A DNA stretch of 64,000 nt, from NCBI GenBank assembly GCA_050247075.1, contig JBFWUW010000033.1:6370-70369 (forward strand), read 5' to 3'. The notes beneath the pieces were generated by a model. The model was not told where the DNA came from, searched no databases, and was given only the letters and a program-made list of their open reading frames with translations. Source of the DNA: JBFWUW01 sp050247075 (GTDB taxonomy: Bacteria; Planctomycetota; Planctomycetia; Pirellulales; JBFWUW01). Within the stretch, counting starts at the first letter, position 1; every line of letters begins with the position of its first letter. Position numbers and translations under genes: made by a program. Below, piece by piece: positions 53,923-60,764 of this stretch.

Positions 53923-54299
53923 GGCGGACCTCCTGGAAAGATAGCTGCAAATTCTCTTGAACCGCGAGCCGAAACGTCCGGCAACGCATGAAATGGCAAT
54001 CGTCGTAGCCCACTCGCAGCATACCGAATGCCCCGACACCCTGCAATTGGCGCAATCGGGACAGCGAGGAAAGGATGAAGGATGAAGGATGAACTGGTTG
54101 GAAGGCCAACTCCGCTCTCGCCATTCGCTGCGCTGCTGACCCAGGCACCTACCTCATTCTCCACGGCCAGTTGCCGCAAGGTGATGGCGGATGGCTTCTC
54201 CGCTGATGGCTTCTCCACTGACAGCTTCGGCCGCCGATGTGCTAAACTCAACTACCAAGAGCACGGTTGGCAAAGCTTCTTACACCCGCGAGCTTGTTC
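53923..54299. other. 377-bp divergent intergenic region with short tandem repeats
   Basis: Lies between sodA and the sigma factor gene. It contains three GGATGAA units (54070-54092) and a duplicated GATGGCTTCTCC segment near 54183-54214. Promoters for both genes must lie here. No conserved protein is seen. Confidence 0.5.
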
Positions 54300-54950
54300 A
54301 TGTGGCCGGAATCGACTGAAACGCAAGAGCTGTTGGCCCAGGCGCAGGCCGGCGATGCCGCGGCGGTCAACAACCTGCTCGACCGCCATCGCGATGCGCT
54401 GCGGAGAATGGTCGATCTGCGGATGGACCGGGCCTTGTCGCAGCGGGTGGATGCCAGCGACATCGTGCAAGACACCTTGGTGGAGGCCAACCGCCGACTG
54501 CGGGACTATCTGGCAAACCCGGCCATGCCTTTTCATTTGTGGCTGCGGCACATGGCCCGCGACCGCCTGATCGATGCCCATCGCCGGCATCGCGTGGCCG
54601 AACGCCGCAGCCTCGACCGCGAGCAATCGCTGACTGCGCCCCCCAACCTGGACCACTCCACGATGGAGCTGGCCGCGCAACTCTACGATTCTGAACTGAC
54701 CCCGGCGGCGGCGGCCACCTGGCACGAATTGCAGCGCCGCTTTCAGGCCGCGATAGAGACCTTGGACGAACACGACCGCGAGATCGTACTGATGCGGCAC
54801 TTCGAGCAAATGTCCAACCAAGACGTGGCGGCTGCCTTGGACCTAAGCGAAGCCGCCGCCAGCATGCGCTATCTGCGCGCCATGCGGCGGCTGCGGACGA
54901 TGTTGGCCGAGCCGGCCGACGAGACAGATCAAGGCCGCGCCGACGAGTGA
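54300..54950 (+). CDS. ECF-type sigma factor adjacent to a Ser/Thr kinase
   Basis: 216 aa from ATG 54300 (TTG at 54267 is in frame but unlikely). Sigma-70 region 2: LLDRHRDALRRMVDLRMDRAL then RVDASDIVQDTLVEANRRL, followed by FHLWLRHMARDRLIDAHRRHR. Region 4: MSNQDVAAALDLSEAAASMRYLRAMRRLR. Lacks region 1.1/3, so ECF class. It is followed one base later by the kinase gene (stop TGA 54948, next ATG 54952). Planctomycetes have many sigma-kinase pairs in which the kinase is thought to control the sigma factor. Confidence 0.9.
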   Translation: MWPESTETQELLAQAQAGDAAAVNNLLDRHRDALRRMVDLRMDRALSQRVDASDIVQDTLVEANRRLRDYLANPAMPFHLWLRHMARDRLIDAHRRHRVAERRSLDREQSLTAPPNLDHSTMELAAQLYDSELTPAAAATWHELQRRFQAAIETLDEHDREIVLMRHFEQMSNQDVAAALDLSEAAASMRYLRAMRRLRTMLAEPADETDQGRADE

Positions 54951-54951
54951 C

Positions 54952-56655
54952 ATGAGCCAGACCATTCCTACCTCGGCAGATGATCGCGACGAGTTGCTGG
55001 CCAGCCTGCTGGCCGGGTTGACCGACGACCTGCGCCAAGGCCGCCCGCCGCGCCTGGCGGAAGCCGTGGCCCAGCACCCCGCCGTGGGCCAAGAACTGCG
55101 CGAGCTGTGGGGGGCCGTGATGCTGGCCGAGGGCCTGGCCCAGCAATCCCAAAGCGGCATCGGCTTGTCGCCGGATATTGCGGCCACGCTCGACTCGTCC
55201 GCGGCCTCTCCTAGTGGCGGCAGCGGGTCGATGAACCACAACGGGGTGTTGCCCCGCGATTTTGGCGACTTCGTGCTGTTGGAGGAAGCGGGCCGCGGCG
55301 GCATGGGCATTGTCTACAAGGCCCGCCAGAAAAGCCTCGACCGGCTGGTGGCGGTCAAGATGATTCTGCGGGGTGAGTTCGCATCGAATGTTGAGCTGGC
55401 CCGCTTCCGCGCGGAGGCCGAAGCGGTTGGCCGGCTGGACCACGCCGGCATTGTGCCAGTCCACGAAGTCGGCGAGCAAGATGGCCAGCCTTACTTTGTC
55501 ATGAAGCTGATCGAAGGGACCACCCTGGCCGACCGACTGGCGGATGGCCCCTTGCCCGCGCGCGAGGGGGCGAAGATCTTGCTGGATGTCTGCCGGGCCA
55601 TCGAACATGCCCATCGCCAAGGCGTGCTGCACCGCGATCTCAAACCCTCCAATATCCTGCTCGACCCGCAACAACGGCCGCACGTGACCGACTTTGGCCT
55701 GGCCAAACGGATGACCGGCCAAGACAGCCTCACCCGCAGCGGGGCGATTGTCGGCACGCCGTCTTACATGGCACCCGAACAAGTCGCCGGCAGCCGCGGG
55801 CAGATTGGTCCCGCCACCGATGTCTACAGTTTGGGGACCATTCTGTACGCCATGCTGACCGGCCGGCCGCCGTTTCAGGCCGCCACGCCCGTCGATACCG
55901 TGCTGCTGGTGCTGGAACAAGACCCGCTGCCGCCGCGCCTGCTGAATGCCAGGGCCGACCGCGACTTGGAAATGATCACCCTGCGCTGTTTGCAGAAGCC
56001 GCCGGAACTGCGGTACGCCACGGCGGGCGAACTGGCGGACGACCTGCAAGCCTTCCTTTCGGGCGAGGCCGTTTCGGCCCGGTCGGGGCAGTTCGTGCAG
56101 GTCATGGCCCGCTGGTTTCGCGAAACGCATCATGCCACCGTGTTGGAAAATTGGGGCCTGTTGTGGATGTGGCACAGCCTGGCGCTGTTGGGCGTTTGCG
56201 TGCTGACCAACGCACTGCAATGGTATGGCGTGACCTGGCGTCCGCTGTATGCCGGGCTGTGGACCTTGGGCCTGGGGGCTTGGGCCGCCATGTTTTGGGC
56301 GTTGCGGCGGCGCGGCGGGCCGGTGACCTTTGTCGAACGGCAGATCGCCCACGTCTGGGCCGGCAGCATGGCCGGCATCGCCCTGTTGTACCTGGTGGAG
56401 TGGCAGCTCGACCTTCCGGTGTTGAAGCTGTCGCCCGTCCTGGCCCTGATGAACGGGGCCAGCATGTTGGTGAAGGCCGGCACGCTCAGTGGGCAGTTCT
56501 ACTTCGCGGCCGCGGCACAATTCGCCACGGCCATTCTCATGGCCCGCTTCCCCAGCGTGGCCGTGCTGCTGTTTGGCCTCGTCTCCGCCGGCTGCTTCTT
56601 CCTGCCGGGGTTGAAGTACTACCGGCAAAGAGTCCGGGGTGAGAGGGTGGGGTAG
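54952..56655 (+). CDS. Membrane-anchored Ser/Thr protein kinase
   Basis: 567 aa. Residues 1-100 are helical and may contact the adjacent sigma factor. The kinase domain (about 105-380) has GRGGMG (G-loop, 114-119), VAVKMILR (K136), VLHRDLKPSNILL, TDFGLAKR and GTPSYMAPEQVAG, i.e. an active Hanks-type kinase. The C-terminus has four or so hydrophobic spans (about 430-560, LALLGVCVLTNALQWYGV; SMAGIALLYLVEWQL; VAVLLFGLVSAGCFFLPGL). Co-transcribed with the sigma factor (one-base gap), it most likely phosphorylates the sigma factor or an anti-sigma partner. Confidence 0.92.
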   Translation: MSQTIPTSADDRDELLASLLAGLTDDLRQGRPPRLAEAVAQHPAVGQELRELWGAVMLAEGLAQQSQSGIGLSPDIAATLDSSAASPSGGSGSMNHNGVLPRDFGDFVLLEEAGRGGMGIVYKARQKSLDRLVAVKMILRGEFASNVELARFRAEAEAVGRLDHAGIVPVHEVGEQDGQPYFVMKLIEGTTLADRLADGPLPAREGAKILLDVCRAIEHAHRQGVLHRDLKPSNILLDPQQRPHVTDFGLAKRMTGQDSLTRSGAIVGTPSYMAPEQVAGSRGQIGPATDVYSLGTILYAMLTGRPPFQAATPVDTVLLVLEQDPLPPRLLNARADRDLEMITLRCLQKPPELRYATAGELADDLQAFLSGEAVSARSGQFVQVMARWFRETHHATVLENWGLLWMWHSLALLGVCVLTNALQWYGVTWRPLYAGLWTLGLGAWAAMFWALRRRGGPVTFVERQIAHVWAGSMAGIALLYLVEWQLDLPVLKLSPVLALMNGASMLVKAGTLSGQFYFAAAAQFATAILMARFPSVAVLLFGLVSAGCFFLPGLKYYRQRVRGERVG

Positions 56656-56717
56656 AAGGCGGTGTAATGTCCAACCTCGGCTTACCCAATTCGAATCGCC
56701 CAGGTTTTGACGGGCTG

Positions 56718-57176
56718 TTAGGTGACACGGCGGATTTGGCCGGCAACCATGTCAGCAAAGACATAGTTCTCGGGAGTAACGGGCGAACCCGCCATGCGGC
56801 GAAGTGTGCCAATCTGGCCCAAGTGCAGCATCGCATCGGCCAAGGGCCCCTGCAAAAGCCGTTCTTCGCTCACGTCACGAATGGGCTCTCCGGCGGCGAG
56901 CGATTCATCGAGACGCTCCAGCACATCGAAAAACCGGGCGACTTCCGTATTCCAATCCTCCAGCGACGGTTGCGTTGAATCGTAGCGAACAAGAAACGAA
57001 TGAGCGTAACTGAGGACTCCATTGATGTGGTTCAAGATTTCTCGTGCGTTGCGGACGGTTGGGTGAGGGCGGAAATCGGCGACCGCGGCGGGGGCGGCTC
57101 CAAGTACATTCCCGCCGCGATAGGCCAAGGCAGCAATGAAGTGCCGCAACATGTCTCGCTTGATCTTATCCAACAT
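56718..57176 (-). CDS. DinB-like protein
   Basis: 152 aa from ATG 57176; extensions to 57263 are non-conserved. MLDKIKRDMLRHFIAALAYRGGNVLGAAP, then ILNHINGVLSYAHSFLV and HLGQIGTLRRMAG give the DinB/YfiT four-helix bundle with histidines (H in REILNHING, H in MLHLGQIG) that bind a metal, though the pattern is not the canonical three-His set. The family includes thiol-dependent S-transferases such as bacillithiol transferases. Function not predictable here. It converges with the kinase gene. Confidence 0.7.
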   Translation of the reverse strand: MLDKIKRDMLRHFIAALAYRGGNVLGAAPAAVADFRPHPTVRNAREILNHINGVLSYAHSFLVRYDSTQPSLEDWNTEVARFFDVLERLDESLAAGEPIRDVSEERLLQGPLADAMLHLGQIGTLRRMAGSPVTPENYVFADMVAGQIRRVT

Positions 57177-57294
57177 TCCCGTGGTACCTGACTGGTGGTT
57201 CTCTGAATTGGAAGCTGGTAACGGCCTTGGTCTAGGTGTTAGATCCCGAAGGCAAGAAAACATCGACTACACCACTACGGCGTGCCGACTCGGC

Positions 57295-57822
57295 GTTACC
57301 TGTTCCATTTTAGCCGTGTTTGGAGGTGTGGTGTGGGTACACGTAGCCGCGAAGCTTCTGCTTTGCGGGCTTGATGCGCGGGTTGATACTGCTTCTTGCG
57401 CGCGGCTGATGGAGATGGATTGTCGATGGCGGCGCTGCCCTCACCCCCAGCCCCTCTCCCGGAGTACCGGGAGAGGGGAGCGGATGTTGAGGTTGGAAGC
57501 TTCTTGTTCCACGTTACCCGCACCATTTCACGGGGTGGTGCAGGTAGCAAAACGGCGTATGTCCGGGAAATCGCGGGTTTTTGGTTCGCGCGGCTGCGTT
57601 ACCTGTTCCAACAACGGGGGTGTGGTGCAGGTAAGAATTGTCGCCTGTCGGCGGGGCATTGGTCGGTTCCGTTTCGATGGTTCGGCGGTTCTTGTTCCAC
57701 GTTACCTGCACCATATCGCGGTGTGGTGCAGGTAACAAGGCACGCATTTCTCCGCGAAATCGCGGGGTTTCTGGTCGGCGCGGCCGCGTTACCTGTTCCA
57801 GCATGGGGTGTGGTGCAGGTAA
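57295..57822. repeat. Array of five inverted-repeat (hairpin) units GTTACCTG..CAGGTAA
   Basis: Each unit has GTTACCTGTTCCA or GTTACCTGCACCA on the left and TGGTGCAGGTAA on the right. Positions of left/right arms: 57295-57307/57329-57340; 57513-57525/57536-57546; 57598-57610/57623-57634; 57701-57713/57724-57736; 57788-57800/57811-57822. Loops are about 10-21 nt, mostly G-rich. Units 2-3 and 4-5 belong to two roughly 150-bp direct repeats (57501-57650 and 57689-57837) that share about 80% of positions by eye. Confidence 0.85.
57438..57479. repeat. CCCTCACCCC/CTCTCCCGGAGTACCGGGAGAG palindrome
   Basis: A palindrome with arms CTCTCCCGG and CCGGGAGAG around AGTA, preceded by CCCTCACCCCCAG. The same element recurs at 60526-60576 (reverse orientation), at 60598-60632 and, shorter, at 51071-51107. 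It is a dispersed REP-like element. Confidence 0.75.
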
Positions 57823-58507
57823 GGATTGTGGCCTGCGCCGTCGGAGACGGCTCCTACGGCGGCGCGCACCGTCAGCGCCCCGCGTGACGACCGCGTTTCA
57901 AAAATATGGACAGGCCCCGTGGCACGTACCGGCCGGCGGAGGGAGCGGCGAAGAAGACGTCGCTCTCAAGTTGGCCGAGCAGCCGGCAACGGTAGCCGTA
58001 ATAAGTGACCCGCCCGATCGGCCGTCCGCCACGGCCATGCTGTTCGAGCACGCGGCAGACGACGACACCTGGGCGGTTTAGGGGCTTCGAGCCCGCTGGA
58101 CGTGCAAAGGCCACATCGGCGTGCAAAGCCGGACGTTGGTGATTGTACAATATATGTACTGTTTGTAAACTATTAAAATATATATTTTTATAAATATTAT
58201 AGGTGCCTGCTCAAGTGCTGGGCGAAGGCGGGCTTGCCTGTCGTTTACGTGCCCTTCAGAGCCCTCGTCGCATCCATCAAGAATCGCTTATGAATCCCGG
58301 TCGGGCGAGCAGCACCGGCTCCACGGCGGCCCAGGTCTCCGCAGAGGTGTAGTTCACAGGGCATATTTCGTAAGATGCATTTCAGCAATAGGTTAGGCCG
58401 GCAACCCAACCGCGATGGTGCCACGCTCAATGTATGGGTGTCCCTGGCTGCCCTGCGAAATGCTGGTTGTTTTACGATGCCGCCGCGAACTTTTTGGAGA
58501 ACAACGC

Positions 58508-59461
58508 ATGAATCCACGGGCCGCGTTGAATCGTCGTGAGATGTTGACCGGTACGTTGGCCGCGGCTGCCGCGGGCCTGGTCCCGCCGGCTGTGCCGGCT
58601 GTGGAGGCGGAGCGGCTGATTATTGATACGCACTTGGAGGTTTGGACGCTCGACCCCAAGTTTCCCTTCAATCACCCGGAGAGTGGAAAAAGCCTGAAGG
58701 TGGAGCAGCCCGCGCCGATTGAGAACCAGGTGGAGCAGATGCGGGATTTCAGGATTCGCTATGCCGTGCTGATTAACCCGCGGTACTTTGGTTGGGACAA
58801 TTCGTATATCGCGCATTCGTTGAAGAGCTATCCCAAGTTGTTTGTGGCGCATGGGCTAGTCGATCCGCTCGATCCCCAGGTGGCGGACAAGCTGCGGTTT
58901 TGGGTGCGGGAGCATGGTTTTCAGGGGATGCGTTTCAGCCCGATCTATCATCCTCAATCGACCTGGCTGAACTCGAAAGAGCATTACCCCTTGTGGCGCG
59001 AAGCGGAAAAGCTGGGGGCCGTCTTTAACTATTACATCGCGCCGCACCAAATGCCGATGCTGGAGGAGATGGCGGGTCGTTTTCCCGGTGTAAAGATCGT
59101 CATCGACCACGCGGGCAAGCCCGACTTGAAGTCGCCCGACTGCTGGCCGGAGTTTCGCAAGATGTTTCGCCTGAAGCGGTTTCCGCAGGTCTGGATCAGC
59201 AATTCCGAACCGTACGAAATGTCGGAACTCAAACGCTACCCCTACGAGGACACGCTGCCGTTTTACAAGGCGATTTACGAGGAGTTTGGGGGCCGGCAGT
59301 TGGTGTGGGGAACCGGCTACCCGCGTCCGCGGTGGGAACTGCCGATGGATAAGGAGCTGGAGTTTGTCGACCAGCACTGCGACTTTTATTCCGCCGAGGA
59401 CCGCGCGTTGATGTTGGGCAAGAATGCATTGGGGATCTGGAAGTTTCCGGATGCGGCGTGA
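58508..59461 (+). CDS. Amidohydrolase-2 family protein lacking usual metal ligands
   Basis: 317 aa from ATG 58508; the frame to 58415 is longer but the Tat-like signal begins here (NRREMLTGTLAAAAAGL). The TIM-barrel amidohydrolase_2 (COG3618-like) pattern is recognisable: IIDTHLEVW near the N-terminus, VIDHAGKPDL (H201), and VWGTGYPRPRWELP. In typical members these are DxHxH and the C-terminal GSDWP/GTDYP; here the second His is Glu (E44) and the Asp is Gly (G270). The usual metal site is therefore disrupted, and the enzyme may work without metal or not be catalytic. An alternative is a lactonase-like branch. Confidence 0.72.
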   Translation: MNPRAALNRREMLTGTLAAAAAGLVPPAVPAVEAERLIIDTHLEVWTLDPKFPFNHPESGKSLKVEQPAPIENQVEQMRDFRIRYAVLINPRYFGWDNSYIAHSLKSYPKLFVAHGLVDPLDPQVADKLRFWVREHGFQGMRFSPIYHPQSTWLNSKEHYPLWREAEKLGAVFNYYIAPHQMPMLEEMAGRFPGVKIVIDHAGKPDLKSPDCWPEFRKMFRLKRFPQVWISNSEPYEMSELKRYPYEDTLPFYKAIYEEFGGRQLVWGTGYPRPRWELPMDKELEFVDQHCDFYSAEDRALMLGKNALGIWKFPDAA

Positions 59462-59465
59462 GTTT

Positions 59466-59620
59466 CGTAGGGTGGGACAAGCGGCATTGTGCCCGGCCAT
59501 GTGGAAACGGCGTAACCGCGATGTCCCACCATGCATTGGGATGGCGGCCGTATTTGGTGGGACATCGCGGGTACACCGTGTTCGAATGGAAAGGCCGATA
59601 TCCGCTTGTCCCACCCTACG
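59466..59620. repeat. Nested double inverted repeat upstream of larB
   Basis: Outer arms CGTAGGGTGGGACAAGCGG (59466-59484) and CCGCTTGTCCCACCCTACG (59602-59620) are exact complements. Inner arms ACCGCGATGTCCCACCA (59515-59531) and TGGTGGGACATCGCGGGT (59555-59572) are also complementary, and both arms share the GGTGGGAC core. It starts five bases past the amidohydrolase stop and ends 80 bp before larB. A MITE-like or regulatory element; GTGGGAC is a dispersed core in such genomes (from memory). Confidence 0.8.
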
Positions 59621-59700
59621 GCGGCGCTGTTTCGGTTGCAGTCGCGCGAAGGCGATAATACGACTGCCGGAGGCCGCCTGTTTGAGTTATCATCGCCAGG

Positions 59701-60498
59701 ATGAACGCTGAACTTGCCGCACAATTAGCGAAGGCCTTGCTGGCCGGCGAACTTTCGCTGGAGGAGTTTGTGGGACAGGCGACCGCCTTGGGCGTAGCCG
59801 ACGTGGGGGATGCCCAGCTTGACCTCGACCGCCGCCGCCGCTGCGGTTTTGCCGAGGTGGTGTTTGGCCAGGGAAAGTCGGTGGAAGCCCTAGAGCGGAT
59901 TGTGGCCGCGCTGCTGCAAGATAATGTTGATGTGCTGGTCACCCGCGTCTCGGCGGAGCAAGCGGCGGCGATCGGCCGGCGGTTTCCCGCGGCACGCCAT
60001 AATGCCATTGGCCGGACTTTGCGGATTCCACCGCCGATGACATCGGGTGTGAACCAGGCGAGCGAGACGGCCGCCAAGGCGGGCCGTCGCGGTCGTGTGG
60101 CGGTGGTGTCGGCCGGCACCAGCGATGCCCCGGTGGCCGAGGAAGCCCGCGACACGGCGCAATGGATGGGGGCCGACGTGGTGTTGATTCAAGACGTGGG
60201 CGTGGCCGGCCCGCAACGGCTGATTGCCCGGCTTCCGGAGATTGTCACGGCCGATGCGGTGGTGGTGGTGGCCGGCATGGAAGCGGCGTTGGCTAGCGTG
60301 GTGGGGGGGCATGTGGCTTGCCCGGTGATTGCCGTGCCGACCAGCGTGGGCTACGGAGCCAGTTTTGGCGGTATGGCGGCCTTGTTGGGAATGCTGAATA
60401 GTTGCGCTGCCAATGTCAGCGTGGTGAATATCGACGCCGGGTTTAAGGGGGGCTACGTGGCCGGATTGATCGCCCAACGGGCGGTGCGGCCGGAATAG
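59701..60498 (+). CDS. larB: LarB-like nickel-pincer cofactor biosynthesis carboxylase
   Basis: 265 aa. The C-terminal half is an AIR-carboxylase-like (PurE-fold) domain with GRRGRVAVVSAGTSDAPVAEEA, VVVAGMEAALASVVGGHVACPVIAVPTSVGYGASFGG and GYVAGLIAQRA. The N-terminal half (ELSLEEFVGQATALGVADVG) and total length fit LarB, which carboxylates and hydrolyses nicotinic acid adenine dinucleotide in making the nickel-pincer cofactor of lactate racemase. No larA, larC or larE is adjacent. A PurE-type function is less likely because of the extra N-terminal half. Confidence 0.85.
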   Translation: MNAELAAQLAKALLAGELSLEEFVGQATALGVADVGDAQLDLDRRRRCGFAEVVFGQGKSVEALERIVAALLQDNVDVLVTRVSAEQAAAIGRRFPAARHNAIGRTLRIPPPMTSGVNQASETAAKAGRRGRVAVVSAGTSDAPVAEEARDTAQWMGADVVLIQDVGVAGPQRLIARLPEIVTADAVVVVAGMEAALASVVGGHVACPVIAVPTSVGYGASFGGMAALLGMLNSCAANVSVVNIDAGFKGGYVAGLIAQRAVRPE

Positions 60499-60525
60499 CC
60501 TTTCGCGGAAAAAAACCGCGATCAA

Positions 60526-60632
60526 ACCCCCTCTCCCGGTACTCCGGGAGAGGGTTGGGGAGAGGGGACACGGCGAAAGATGGTCCAACCAACCAAGCCC
60601 TCACCCCGGCCCTCTTCCAGAGGGAGAGGGAG
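60526..60632. repeat. Two REP-like CCCTCTCCC palindromes downstream of larB
   Basis: CCCCCTCTCCCGGTACTCCG with GGAGAGGGTTGGGGAGAGGG (60526-60576) is a palindrome of the same class as 57438-57479 in the opposite sense. CCCTCACCCCGGCCCTCTTC with AGAGGGAGAGGG (60598-60632) is a second copy. They fill the gap before the PSD1-type gene. Confidence 0.7.
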
Positions 60633-60764
60633 AAAAACACCGGCCCGCGCCTTTGCATGGACCGGGGCTGATGGACATAATAAGGAACGACAGTCCCCGG
60701 CTGGGTGCTGTTGCCTGCCTTGATAGCCCCTCCGAAATGTCATTCCTGCCTGGAGGTTGGATTC

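Larger units (their letters stand above)
57177..58507. other. 1.3-kb gene-poor repeat island
   Basis: No supportable gene. It contains the five-hairpin array (57295-57822), one CCCTCTCCC palindrome (57438-57479), a GGAGACGGCTCCTAC motif at 57841, and an AT-rich patch at 58143-58203. A minus-strand frame (57872-58150, about 90 aa, with YNHQRPALHADVAF and YYGYRCRLLGQLESDVFF) has a weak transposase-tail look but no proper start; I do not call it as a gene. Confidence 0.6.

Noticed and set aside
57295..57822. CRISPR array
   Set aside because: Units are inverted repeats with short variable loops, not identical direct repeats with uniform spacers, and no cas genes are near.
57872..58150. 90-aa minus-strand frame as a transposase relic
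   Set aside because: Only a vague resemblance to a transposase tail, no proper start (TTG only) and no terminal repeats; left as unassigned.
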